Assembly (NCBI RefSeq): GCF_025147325.1
Contig: NZ_CP102262.1
Location: 3,286,001 to 3,350,000, forward strand
Reading direction: 5' to 3'
DNA length: 64,000 nucleotides
Origin: Bacteroides stercoris ATCC 43183
Lineage (GTDB): Bacteria > Bacteroidota > Bacteroidia > Bacteroidales > Bacteroidaceae
Of the stretch, positions 1 to 8,516 are shown one piece after another. The translations under genes were made by a program, and so were the position numbers. Position 1 is the first letter of the stretch; the number at the start of each line of letters is the position of its first letter. Under the pieces are notes generated by a model that made no database searches, had not been told where the DNA came from, and was given only the letters and a program-made list of their open reading frames with translations.

Positions 1-150
1 GGCAATTTTTTCCGTAGTTCCGGTGCAGGAGAAATAGGCCACGAGAATTTTCTTATCGGATTGCATACCGGTATCCGTTGTCTGTTTTTGTGCTTTCGAT
101 GAGCAACTGAAAGTTAGTAAACTCATAATTACCAATATAAATTGTTTCAT
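1..150 (-). CDS. Flavodoxin-like lipoprotein, N-terminal part
   Basis: The gene runs off the left edge, and only its first 50 codons are present, starting at the ATG read leftward from 150. Residues 1-16 form a lipoprotein signal with the lipobox LTFSC. After a short linker comes KKILVAYFSCTGTTEKIA, the beta1/P-loop start of flavodoxin, where TGTTE would hold the FMN phosphate. Family knowledge suggests an exported FMN-binding protein, often placed near carboxymuconolactone decarboxylase/cupin genes in Bacteroidales, as here. The fold is clear, but the redox partner cannot be told. Confidence 0.75.
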   Translation of the reverse strand, partial: MKQFILVIMSLLTFSCSSKAQKQTTDTGMQSDKKILVAYFSCTGTTEKIA

Positions 151-277
151 TTTGTTATGATTTGATTTTTTTATTTGTCACGATGGGGTGACCTGAGCAT
201 CTCCTTATGCCTATCATACGTTTACGTATATTTGTTGAGACACTCGTTTCCTCAAGAAGAAATAGACTCGGTCGCAA

Positions 278-1111
278 TTACCGTTTATTTGTTTCGAGGT
301 TATCATACTCTTCGTCCGTCACCGGTTCGAGCCATTCATTGAAAGCACTTTCACCGGGAACCTCGAAAGCCAGATGAGCAAACCAACAGTCTGCAGCAGC
401 TCCATGCCAGTGCTTGACGTTTGCCGGAATATGGATAACCGTGCCCGGGAGAATTTCCACGGCAGGTTTCCCCTCTTCCTGATACCAGCCGCGTCCGGCT
501 ACGCCAATCAGCATTTGTCCGCCACCACTTTTGGCACGATGGATGTGCCAGTTATTGCGGCAACGAGGTTCAAACGTAACATTGGATATATTCACCTGCT
601 CGCGCGAAATGGGAGCAAGGTAACTGTTGCCGGTGAAATACTTCGCGTATGCAGTGTTCGGTTCGCCGACAGGAAAAATCATTCCGCGCTGGAAAGCGGC
701 TTTAGCATCTTCACCAACGGCATCTTCCGCCCATACGTCTTTTGCCAGATTGAACGCCGCCCATGCTTTCGGCCAACCGGCATAAAAACCGATGTGGGTA
801 ATGATTTCGGCAATCTCAGTACGGGTAATGCCGTTCTTCTTTGCCGACTGCAGATGAAATACGAGCGAATTGTCTGTAATACCCTGACTGATAAGTGAGG
901 TAACGGTTACTAAACTACGGTCGCGCAGACCAAGCTTGTCGGTGCGGCTCCACACTTCTCCGAAAAGAACATCGTCGTTGAGCTCCGCGAATTTAGGGGC
1001 GAACTCTCCTAATCGGGTACGCCCAGCTGTCTGTACTATTTTCTCCTGTGCCATAATATTGAAAGTTAAGATACTGAATACTGAAATTAAAAGAATCCTG
1101 TTCATAGTCAT
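278..1111 (-). CDS. Exported carboxymuconolactone decarboxylase-cupin fusion protein
   Basis: This 277-residue protein starts with a signal peptide (about residues 1-21, ending near NIMAQ). An AhpD/CMD-like helical domain follows at about 30-130 (DRSLVTVTSLISQG, HIGFYAGWPKAWAAF). A cupin domain at about 180-260 has metal-ligand type histidines (NNWHIHRAKSGGGQ, HIPANVKHWHG). The fusion is common in Bacteroidales beside flavodoxin and short-chain dehydrogenase genes, which are both close by. The typical AhpD CxxC is not visible in the CMD part, so a peroxidase role is not supported. A second ATG two codons in (1105) is an equally good start. The substrate is unknown. Confidence 0.8.
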   Translation of the reverse strand: MTMNRILLISVFSILTFNIMAQEKIVQTAGRTRLGEFAPKFAELNDDVLFGEVWSRTDKLGLRDRSLVTVTSLISQGITDNSLVFHLQSAKKNGITRTEIAEIITHIGFYAGWPKAWAAFNLAKDVWAEDAVGEDAKAAFQRGMIFPVGEPNTAYAKYFTGNSYLAPISREQVNISNVTFEPRCRNNWHIHRAKSGGGQMLIGVAGRGWYQEEGKPAVEILPGTVIHIPANVKHWHGAAADCWFAHLAFEVPGESAFNEWLEPVTDEEYDNLETNKR

Positions 1112-1347
1112 TCCATTTACCGTATGAAGTTATTGATATTTCCGGTTGTTTTCCAATTGCAAAATTACCACGATTACGCAAACCGAATTGTATATGATTT
1201 ACGGATATTTATACCCGAATCATTGATTCTGAAATTAGAGAGGTATGCAATTCAACATATCCGAACCGGGAATGACGAGAACAAATAAGGGAAGCAACCA
1301 TCCTCAACAAAGCGAAAAGAGACGGAATGCCATAACAAGAACGTACC

Positions 1348-2718
1348 TTATTCAGACAGGCTTTTACTTTTTATTCTCCTCAGTATTTTAGGGAACTGCC
1401 AGAAAAACAGCAGCGTACAGCAAATGGCAGCCGTAGCATCGGATATGGCTTCTGCCGCATATACACCTGCTACTCCCATAAAATGCGGCAGTATCAACGC
1501 CAACGGTATCAGCAGGATTACCTTACGCAGCAATGCTATGAAAATGGATATTCTGGCCTGCCCCAACGCCACGAACATATTCTGACAGGCACGCTGTAAA
1601 CCGAAAATCGTCATACCGCCCAAGAATACAGGCATCGTCCAGCGAACAGTTTCTATCAGCCTTGCATCGCTCGTAAAGGCGGATGCCACAATCGCGGGGA
1701 AGCAAATCATAAACAGCATCAGGACGAGATTGAAAGAAAACATTGTAATCAGCGCAATTCGGAAGCACTCCTTCACACGCTGCTTGTCGCCATGCCCGTA
1801 GTTATAGCTTGCCACCGGAACAAACCCCTGCGCAAACCCCGTCAGCGGCACGCTGGCAAACTGCATAGACGTTTGCAGGACGGTAAGCGCACTGACATAG
1901 ATATCTCCGAATTCTTTCAGACTGCTGTTGAGCACAAACCCCACCAGGCTTTCCGTACTCGCCATGATAAAAGGCGATACGCCGAGCGCCAGCATGGAGA
2001 GCACGATACTCTTTTCCAGCTTCATATACCGCCTTTCCAAAGGCAGGGAAGCGCGCCGTGAGAAAAGGAAGGACAGCACCCACACCGCACTGCAAGCCTG
2101 CGACAGCACCGTAGCCAACGCAGCGCCTTTCACTCCCATATCCAACCAGAATATGAATATAGGATCAAGAATAATATTCAACAAAGCCCCTATCAACACC
2201 GAACACATGGCAACCGCAGGGCGCCCCTGTGCATTAATGAAAGCATTCAGTCCGGTAGACACTTCCACAAACAGCGTCCCCAACAGATAAATGGAAAGAT
2301 AGTCCTCCGCATAGCCCAGCGTATGCTCCGAAGCACCCGTAAAAAGCAGGATAGGCTCCATAAAGGTATAGGCTATGAACGAAGTAAGCAAAGTGAAAAG
2401 AATCAACAGAGTAAAGCCATTGCCAAGTATCTTTCCGGCACGGCGACGGTTGCCCTGTCCGAGGGCAATGGCAGCCAACGGAGCACCGCCACCACCCACA
2501 ATGGCGGAGAAAGAAGAAATCAGCACAACGAGCGAGATGGTCACCCCCACTCCCGCCAGCGCATCGGTTCCGATGCCCGGTATGTGTCCGATGTAAATAC
2601 GGTCTACAATGCTGTAAAGCAGATTGACAAACTGTGCTGCCACCGCAGGCAGCGCCATCTTGAAAACCAAAGGCAGCATACGCTCCGTGCCCAGGCGTTC
2701 TTCGTACTTATTAGTCAT
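1348..2718 (-). CDS. MATE family multidrug/sodium antiporter
   Basis: The 456-residue polytopic protein has about twelve hydrophobic helices and the MATE repeat layout. The N-half runs PLVFKMALPAVAAQFVNLLYSIVDRIYIG. Each half carries a family signature (GQGNRRRAGKILGNG, then QGFVPVASYNYGHGDKQRVKECF). It would sit in the inner membrane and export cationic drugs or metabolites against Na+ or H+. Its length is normal for the family. It is followed on the same strand by the CMD-cupin gene 236 bases away, too far for certain co-transcription. The substrate cannot be predicted. Confidence 0.92.
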   Translation of the reverse strand: MTNKYEERLGTERMLPLVFKMALPAVAAQFVNLLYSIVDRIYIGHIPGIGTDALAGVGVTISLVVLISSFSAIVGGGGAPLAAIALGQGNRRRAGKILGNGFTLLILFTLLTSFIAYTFMEPILLFTGASEHTLGYAEDYLSIYLLGTLFVEVSTGLNAFINAQGRPAVAMCSVLIGALLNIILDPIFIFWLDMGVKGAALATVLSQACSAVWVLSFLFSRRASLPLERRYMKLEKSIVLSMLALGVSPFIMASTESLVGFVLNSSLKEFGDIYVSALTVLQTSMQFASVPLTGFAQGFVPVASYNYGHGDKQRVKECFRIALITMFSFNLVLMLFMICFPAIVASAFTSDARLIETVRWTMPVFLGGMTIFGLQRACQNMFVALGQARISIFIALLRKVILLIPLALILPHFMGVAGVYAAEAISDATAAICCTLLFFWQFPKILRRIKSKSLSE

Positions 2719-2771
2719 GATTGGCAGAGTTTACTCTTATTCTCTTAGATTCTGTTGTTACGGAAAAGTGC

Positions 2772-3533
2772 TTATTTCCGGCTGACGATTGTACCCGTAG
2801 CCTGATTGGTAGGCATTACCAGCACCTCGGCCACTTGTATATGCTCGGGTACGGCAGCGGCAAAGTACACCACTTCGGCAATGTCGTCGCCTGTAAGCGG
2901 ACGGATGCCCTTGTACACATTATCGGCAGCCGCCTTGTCGCCACGGAAACGCACTACGGAGAAATTCGTCTCCACCAAACCGGGCTTGATGTTGGTCACC
3001 CGTACGGGAGTATCCACAAGGTCGATGCGCAAGCCGTCTGACAACGCCTTTACGGCAGCCTTGCTGGCACAATACACACTACCGCCCGGATAGGCATAAT
3101 CGCCTGCAATGGAACCCATATTGATGACATGGCCGCGTCCGCGTTCCACCATTCCGGGAACCACCAGGCGGGTCATGGCAAGCAATGCTTTGATATTGGT
3201 ATCAAGCACGATGTCCCATTCGTCCGGATTGCCTTCGTGTTCCTTGTCCACGCCGATTACCAGTCCGGCATTATTAATGAGGATATCTATCGCTTTCCAT
3301 TCTTCGGGAAGCGAGTCAAGAGCCGCTTTCGCAGCCCCGCGGTCGCGTACGTCGAAAGGCAGCAGACAGACATCCGCGCGATATTCCGTTTCCAGTTCGC
3401 GCTTTACGGCAGTCAGTTTCTCTACATTCCGTCCGTTGAGAATCAGGCGGTAACCATTCATGGCAAACTTACGTGCACAGCCCTCTCCTATACCCGAAGA
3501 AGCACCTGTGATGAGTACTGTTTTCTTTTCCAT
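2772..3533 (-). CDS. Short-chain dehydrogenase/reductase (YdfG-like)
   Basis: The 253-residue classical SDR has the Rossmann motif TGASSGIGEG near the N-terminus, the NNAG motif near residue 88, and the catalytic Ser/Tyr/Lys in NMGSIAG...VYCASK. An Asn-Gly-Arg segment (LILNGRN) after beta2 favours NADP(H). The sequence resembles the YdfG/3-hydroxy-acid dehydrogenase group, which reduces small hydroxy acids such as serine or 3-hydroxypropionate derivatives. The gene lies 53 bases upstream of the MATE gene on the same strand, so the two may be co-transcribed. The exact substrate is inferred only from family likeness. Confidence 0.9.
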   Translation of the reverse strand: MEKKTVLITGASSGIGEGCARKFAMNGYRLILNGRNVEKLTAVKRELETEYRADVCLLPFDVRDRGAAKAALDSLPEEWKAIDILINNAGLVIGVDKEHEGNPDEWDIVLDTNIKALLAMTRLVVPGMVERGRGHVINMGSIAGDYAYPGGSVYCASKAAVKALSDGLRIDLVDTPVRVTNIKPGLVETNFSVVRFRGDKAAADNVYKGIRPLTGDDIAEVVYFAAAVPEHIQVAEVLVMPTNQATGTIVSRK

Positions 3534-3669
3534 TTCTTACGAAGACTTTAATGTTACGGACTGCAAAGTTAGGACTTATTTGCGAGTATCGGTCAATTAC
3601 CCGCAATTTATAACTCATGACTCTGTTTTGGGTTGTTCGATTTTTCTTTTCCCAAGTATTTCCTTCCAT

Positions 3670-3767
3670 TTCTTTTGCGAGTTCTTTGGAGGCGTTTTAT
3701 GAGAACAAAGCGAGTGTGTGGCGAATAAAAAGAGGAAACATCCGCCTCCAAAGAACTCGCAAAAGAA
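3670..3767. repeat. Perfect 25-bp inverted repeat, 48-bp spacer
   Basis: The arm 3670-3694 (beginning TTCTTTTGCGAG, ending GGAGGCG) is the exact reverse complement of 3743-3767. The spacer carries no Bacteroides-type promoter and no run of T after the right arm, so this is neither an obvious terminator nor an obvious promoter switch. It may be a small palindromic repeat element or a cruciform/hairpin between divergent genes. Confidence 0.8.
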
Positions 3768-3813
3768 TGCTGAACAATTTTTAAACAAACTCTAAAGTTT
3801 TCAAGAAAATATG

Positions 3814-3821
3814 TACCTTTG
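3814..3821 (+). promoter_or_regulatory. Predicted promoter -7 box of the potABCD operon
   Basis: TACCTTTG matches the Bacteroides -7 consensus TAnnTTTG. It lies 74 bases before the potA ATG, and the G/C-rich start GCGCCAC directly after it is typical of such promoters. Confidence 0.6.
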
Positions 3822-3894
3822 CGCCACTTTTTTTATGCCTGACTATATCAGGCAGAGATTTGTTTAATTAGTTTGGATAAAGTAAGAAACGCTT

Positions 3895-5277
3895 ATGCAA
3901 AAGTCCGACTGCATCATCGGTGTAGAGCACGTATCGAAGTTTTTCGGAGACAAAGCCGTACTGAATGATGTGAATTTGTCTGTCCGCAAGGGCGAGTTTG
4001 TAACGATATTGGGACCGTCCGGTTGCGGAAAGACGACATTGCTGCGTCTGATTGCAGGCTTCCAGACAGCTTCGGAAGGAGTGATTACCATTGCAGGAAA
4101 AGACATCACGCAGACACCACCCCACCGCCGCCCGGTGAATACGGTGTTCCAGAAGTACGCCCTATTTCCTCACCTCAACGTATTCAATAATATTGCTTTC
4201 GGCCTCAAGCTGAAGAAGCTCCCCGCCGCCACTATCGAAAAGAAAGTGAAGCAGGCGCTCCGCATGGTGGGCATGACCGACTATGAAGACCGCGATGTAG
4301 ACTCCCTTTCCGGCGGACAGCAACAGCGCGTTGCCATAGCCCGTGCCATCGTCAACGAACCCGAAGTGCTGCTCCTCGACGAGCCCCTTGCCGCCCTCGA
4401 CCTGAAGATGCGCAAGGACATGCAGATGGAACTCAAAGAGATGCACCAGAAGCTGGGCATCACCTTCATATACGTCACCCACGACCAGGAAGAAGCCCTC
4501 ACCCTGAGCGACACCATCGTCGTGATGAGCGAAGGCAGGATACAGCAAATCGGCACTCCGACAGACATCTACAACGAGCCTATCAACTCTTTCGTAGCCG
4601 ACTTCATCGGCGAGAGCAACATACTGAACGGTGTCATGGTGCACGACCGGCTCGTCCGCTTCTGCGAACACGAGTTCGACTGCGTGGATACCGGTTTCGG
4701 CGACCGTACACAGGTGGACGTCGTAATCCGTCCGGAGGACATCTACATCTTCGAACCCTCGGATGCGGCGCAACTGACGGGAACCGTAACAAGCTCCATC
4801 TTCAAAGGCGTGCACTACGAAATGCTGGTACAGACCCGCGAGGGCTACGAGCTGATGGTGCAGGATTACCACTGCTTCGAGGCAGGCCGCGAAGTGGGTC
4901 TGCTGGTAAAACCTTTCGACATCCACGTAATGAAGAAAGAACGCACCTGCAACACTTTCGAGGGCAAGCTCCTGGACGAAACGCACGTGGAATTCCTGGG
5001 TTGCAGCTTCGAATGCAGTCCGGTGCAAGACATCGGTCCCGAAACGCCTGTAACGGTGGAAGTGGACTTCCAAAACGTCATCCTGGAGGATAACGAAGAA
5101 GACGGACGACTGACGGGCGAAGTGAAATTCATCCTCTACAAAGGAAACCATTATCACCTCACCGTGTTTACCGACTGGGACGAGGACATCTTCGTAGACA
5201 CCAACGACGTTTGGGACGACGGAGACCGCGTGGGCATACGGATAGCGCCCGAAAACATCAGAGTGATAAAACGATAA
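3895..5277 (+). CDS. potA: Spermidine/putrescine ABC transporter ATPase with two TOBE-like repeats
   Basis: The 460-residue ABC ATPase has Walker [10 protein letters not shown] (near residue 39), signature LSGGQQQR, Walker [13 protein letters not shown], and the H-loop in VTHDQEE. It energises polyamine uptake through PotB and PotC. PotA proteins are usually about 370-380 residues, and this one is about 80 longer. The part after residue 240 looks like two copies of one beta-rich unit. The first ends in [19 protein letters not shown]...[10 protein letters not shown]. The second ends in [19 protein letters not shown]...[10 protein letters not shown]. It is the first gene of a four-gene operon and is separated from potB by about 90 bases. 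Confidence 0.95.
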   Translation: MQKSDCIIGVEHVSKFFGDKAVLNDVNLSVRKGEFVTILGPSGCGKTTLLRLIAGFQTASEGVITIAGKDITQTPPHRRPVNTVFQKYALFPHLNVFNNIAFGLKLKKLPAATIEKKVKQALRMVGMTDYEDRDVDSLSGGQQQRVAIARAIVNEPEVLLLDEPLAALDLKMRKDMQMELKEMHQKLGITFIYVTHDQEEALTLSDTIVVMSEGRIQQIGTPTDIYNEPINSFVADFIGESNILNGVMVHDRLVRFCEHEFDCVDTGFGDRTQVDVVIRPEDIYIFEPSDAAQLTGTVTSSIFKGVHYEMLVQTREGYELMVQDYHCFEAGREVGLLVKPFDIHVMKKERTCNTFEGKLLDETHVEFLGCSFECSPVQDIGPETPVTVEVDFQNVILEDNEEDGRLTGEVKFILYKGNHYHLTVFTDWDEDIFVDTNDVWDDGDRVGIRIAPENIRVIKR

Positions 5278-5370
5278 GATATCATCCCGTCATCTTACCG
5301 TCCATAATCCTAATATAATAAAGCAATACTTGATTAAATAGAGTAGCGCTTGATAAGATATAATAGAGTA

Positions 5371-6171
5371 ATGTTTGATAAATTATCCCATTTCTTCCTG
5401 CGGCGACGCAACTGGACACTGCCCTACGCACTGTTCCTGCTGATATTTGCGATAGTGCCGCTACTGCTGATTGTGCTGTACGCCTTTACGGATGCCGACG
5501 GAGCTTTCACCTTTGCCAACTTCCGCAAGTTCATGATGCACCCGGAGGCGATGAACACCTTCATCTACTCCATCGGCATCGCCCTCATCACCACGCTGAC
5601 CTGCTTGTTGCTGGGTTATCCGGCGGCATACATCCTCAGCCAGAAGCAGTTCAACACTTCGCAAACCATGGTGGTGCTGTTCATCCTGCCCATGTGGGTG
5701 AACATACTGATACGCACACTCGCCACAGTGGCGCTGTTCGACTTTCTGAACCTGCCTTTGGGCGAAGGCGCACTCGTGTTCGGCATGGTTTACAACTTCC
5801 TGCCGTTCATGATATACCCCATCTACAACACTCTGCAGAAAATGGACCGCAGCCTCATAGAAGCCGCCCAAGACCTCGGAGCCAACCCCTTGCAGGTATT
5901 CGGCAAAGTAATCCTGCCCCTCTCCATGCCGGGCATCATGAGCGGCATCGTAATGGTGTTCATGCCCACGGTGAGCACCTTTGCCATAGCCGAACTGCTG
6001 ACGATGAACAACATCAAGCTCTTCGGAACAACCGTGCAGGAGAACATATACAACGGAATGTGGAACTACGGTGCAGCCCTGTCGCTCATCATGCTATTGC
6101 TGATAGGCGTCACCATCCTTTTTACGAATGAAGAGGACGGCGCATCCAATGAAAGCGGAGGTGTGATATGA
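5371..6171 (+). CDS. potB: Spermidine/putrescine ABC transporter permease PotB
   Basis: This polytopic membrane protein has about six helices. The permease EAA loop IEAAQDLGANPLQVFGKVILPLSMPG contacts the ATPase. The ATG at 5371 (MFDKLSHFF) is preferred to a TTG at 5350 because it is the first ATG in frame and starts just before the basic cytoplasmic segment RRRNW. Imperfect tandem copies of a TTGATAA...ATAGAGTA unit precede the start (5331-5382). The stop overlaps the potC start by four bases (ATGA), so translation is probably coupled. Confidence 0.95.
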   Translation: MFDKLSHFFLRRRNWTLPYALFLLIFAIVPLLLIVLYAFTDADGAFTFANFRKFMMHPEAMNTFIYSIGIALITTLTCLLLGYPAAYILSQKQFNTSQTMVVLFILPMWVNILIRTLATVALFDFLNLPLGEGALVFGMVYNFLPFMIYPIYNTLQKMDRSLIEAAQDLGANPLQVFGKVILPLSMPGIMSGIVMVFMPTVSTFAIAELLTMNNIKLFGTTVQENIYNGMWNYGAALSLIMLLLIGVTILFTNEEDGASNESGGVI

Positions 6172-6959
6172 TGACGCGTATTCTTGCCAAAGGCTATCTG
6201 TGGCTGCTGCTTGCGCTGCTGTACTCGCCTATCCTTATCATCATGGTATTCTCCTTCACCGAAGCCAAAGTGCTGGGCAACTGGACGGGATTCTCCACCA
6301 AGCTGTACAGCTCCCTCTTCACGGGCGGCATGCACCACTCGCTGACGAGCGCCATCTGGAACACCTTTGCCATTGCCATGCTGGCAGCCACCGCCAGTAC
6401 GGCGTTGGGCAGCATTGCGGCCATCGGTATCTTCAACCTGCGCACACGCACGCGCCGGGTGATGAACTTCGCCAATGCCATTCCGATGATGAATGCGGAC
6501 ATCATTACGGGCGTGTCGCTGTTCCTGCTGTTCGTCAGTTGCGGTATCTCGCAGGGATTCACAACCGTGGTACTGGCGCACATCACATTCTGCACCCCTT
6601 ACGTAGTGCTGAGCGTAATGCCCCGCCTGAAGAAGATGAACCAGAATGTGTACGAAGCCGCCCTCGACCTCGGCGCCACTCCCTTTCAGGCATTGCGCAA
6701 GGTAATTCTTCCGGAGATACTTCCGGGTATGATAAGCGGCTTCATCCTTGCCTTTACGCTCTCTATCGACGACTTCGCAGTAACCATATTCACCATTGGA
6801 AACGAAGGACTGGAAACGCTCTCCACCTACATCTACGCCGATGCGCGCAAAGGCGGACTGACACCGGAGCTGCGTCCTCTGTCCACCCTTATTTTCATTA
6901 CGGTGCTGGTGCTGCTGATTGTCATCAACAAGCGTGCGGAACGTGCACGGAAGAATTAA
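6168..6959 (+). CDS. potC: Spermidine/putrescine ABC transporter permease PotC
   Basis: The 263-residue inner-membrane permease partner of PotB has about six helices and an EAA loop (YEAALDLGATPFQALRKVILPEILPG). It is preceded by the SIDDFAVTIF and PMMNADIITG regions typical of PotC. Its ATG overlaps the potB stop. The product would complete the membrane channel for polyamine uptake with PotB, PotA and the binding protein PotD encoded next. Confidence 0.95.
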   Translation: MMTRILAKGYLWLLLALLYSPILIIMVFSFTEAKVLGNWTGFSTKLYSSLFTGGMHHSLTSAIWNTFAIAMLAATASTALGSIAAIGIFNLRTRTRRVMNFANAIPMMNADIITGVSLFLLFVSCGISQGFTTVVLAHITFCTPYVVLSVMPRLKKMNQNVYEAALDLGATPFQALRKVILPEILPGMISGFILAFTLSIDDFAVTIFTIGNEGLETLSTYIYADARKGGLTPELRPLSTLIFITVLVLLIVINKRAERARKN

Positions 6960-7068
6960 GTCCGCCTGCGTCTCGCGAGCTAAGAGTATTCGTCCCGCAG
7001 CACGGAGAGATTCATCCCGTAAGCCGAAAAGCGAAAGCATAGTCAAGATAAACCTGCTGAATAAAAAA

Positions 7069-8400
7069 ATGAAAAGATTAACAGACATATTCCTTCTCCT
7101 TTGCCTCGTCCTCGCAGCCGTCTCGTGCAAGGATTCGGGCGAAGAGCGCAGCCACGTACTGAAAGTCTACAACTGGGCCGACTACATCGACGAAGATGTA
7201 CTGGCCGAATTTCCCGCCTGGTACAAACAGCAGACGGGCGAGGACATCCGCCTTATCTACCAGGTGTTCGACATCAACGAAATCATGCTCACCAAGATAG
7301 AGCGCGGCCACGAGGATTTCGACGTGGTATGCCCCTCGGAGTATATCATCGAGCGGATGCTGAAGAAAGACCTTCTCCTGCCCATCGACCGCAACTTCGG
7401 CAAGACCCCGGACTATCTGCCCAACATCTCCCCCTACATCCGCCGGGAACTGAACAAGACCAGCCAGCCGGGACGCACCACCACCGACTATGCCGTACCC
7501 TATATGTGGGGCACAGCCGGCATCCTCTACAACCGCAACTTCATCACCCCCGACGAAGCCGGCAGTTGGCACTGTCTTTGGAACCCCAGGAACAAAGGCA
7601 AAATCCTGATGAAAGACAGTTACCGCGATGCCTACGGAACCGCCATCATCTACGCCCATGCCCGACAGCTTGCCGACAGCACCGTCACCGTGGAGCAACT
7701 GATGAACGATAACTCTCCCGAAGCCATAGCCCTTGCCGAGAAGTATCTGAAAGCCATGAAGCCCAACATCGCAGGCTGGGAAGCCGACTTCGGCAAGGAG
7801 ATGATGACCAAGAACAAGACCTGGCTCAACCTCACCTGGAGCGGCGACGCCGTATGGGCCATCGAAGAAGCCCGTGCCGTGGGCGTGGACCTTGCCTACG
7901 AAGTGCCGCGCGAAGGCAGCAACATCTGGTACGACGGCTGGGTAATCCCTAAATATGCAGGCAATCCCAAAGCTGCCGCTTACTTCATCAACTACCTCTG
8001 CCGGCCCGACATCGCCCTGCGCAATATGGACGCCATAGGCTACGTCAGCGCCGTTGCCACTCCTGAAATCATGGAAGCCAAACGGGACACCGCCATCGCG
8101 ACACGTTCCGACCTCAGCTATTTCTTCGGTGAAGGTGTGGGTGCGGACAGCCTGCAAATAAACCCCGTGCAATATCCCGACAGGAAAGTGGTGGAACGCT
8201 GCGCCATGATACGCGACTTCGGCAACCGCACCGAACTCGTACTCGAAATGTGGAGCCGTGTGAAAGGCGACAACCTCAACACGGGCATCGTACTGCTGAT
8301 ATTCTCCGTGTTTGGAGTATTGTTCGTCTGGCTGGTATACGGCAAGATACGCAAATATCGGCAGAAACAACGCCGCCACCGAAGACGGAGAAGAAGATGA
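7069..8400 (+). CDS. potD: Polyamine-binding lipoprotein PotD with unusual C-terminal membrane anchor
   Basis: The 443-residue solute-binding protein of the spermidine/putrescine type starts at the ATG at 7069 with a lipoprotein signal (lipobox LAAVSC). It continues with the family start VLKVYNWADYIDEDVLAEF. Further PotD segments are DVVCPSEYIIERM, PYMWGTAGILYN, WLNLTWSGDAVWA and IWYDGWVIPK. Unlike usual PotD (about 350 residues), it carries a C-terminal extension with a hydrophobic helix (about residues 404-424, TGIVLLIFSVFGVLFVWLVY). A basic tail ending in six arginines follows. The protein would thus be held by a lipid at one end and a membrane helix at the other. Confidence 0.92.
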   Translation: MKRLTDIFLLLCLVLAAVSCKDSGEERSHVLKVYNWADYIDEDVLAEFPAWYKQQTGEDIRLIYQVFDINEIMLTKIERGHEDFDVVCPSEYIIERMLKKDLLLPIDRNFGKTPDYLPNISPYIRRELNKTSQPGRTTTDYAVPYMWGTAGILYNRNFITPDEAGSWHCLWNPRNKGKILMKDSYRDAYGTAIIYAHARQLADSTVTVEQLMNDNSPEAIALAEKYLKAMKPNIAGWEADFGKEMMTKNKTWLNLTWSGDAVWAIEEARAVGVDLAYEVPREGSNIWYDGWVIPKYAGNPKAAAYFINYLCRPDIALRNMDAIGYVSAVATPEIMEAKRDTAIATRSDLSYFFGEGVGADSLQINPVQYPDRKVVERCAMIRDFGNRTELVLEMWSRVKGDNLNTGIVLLIFSVFGVLFVWLVYGKIRKYRQKQRRHRRRRRR

Positions 8401-8402
8401 TT

Positions 8403-8430
8403 AAAAAATCCCGCATATAGGATTTTTAAT
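8403..8430 (+). terminator. Weak hairpin terminator after potD
   Basis: AAAAATCC (8404-8411) pairs with GGATTTTT (8420-8427) around an eight-base loop, directly after the potD stop. The A-rich arm and T-rich arm would act in either direction. This marks the end of the pot operon before nagA. Confidence 0.5.
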
Positions 8431-8516
8431 TTATAATGCTTAATTTTGGCCTTCGATAAATTCAAAAGCACAACGCTGGGATTATAATTCATAAATCTTA
8501 AATCATAAATCTAAAA

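Larger units (their letters stand above)
3534..3894. promoter_or_regulatory. Divergent intergenic region with large inverted repeat and potA promoter
   Basis: This 361-base gap separates the leftward SDR gene from the rightward potA. It holds a perfect 25-bp inverted repeat (3670-3694 and 3743-3767) around a 48-base spacer. Downstream, a Bacteroides-type -7 box TACCTTTG lies at 3814-3821, with a weak T-rich -33 region near 3797. That puts the potA transcript start near 3828 and gives a leader of about 65 bases. No coding sequence was seen here. Confidence 0.6.

Noticed and set aside
3670..3767. Invertible promoter upstream of potA
   Set aside because: The 48-base spacer contains no TAnnTTTG box on either strand, and no recombinase gene is close.
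7078..8379. Long open frame antisense to potD
   Set aside because: It lies fully over potD, has no recognisable domains, and reflects the codon bias of the G/C-rich gene. The same applies to the long antisense frame over the MacA-like gene (16921-18231).
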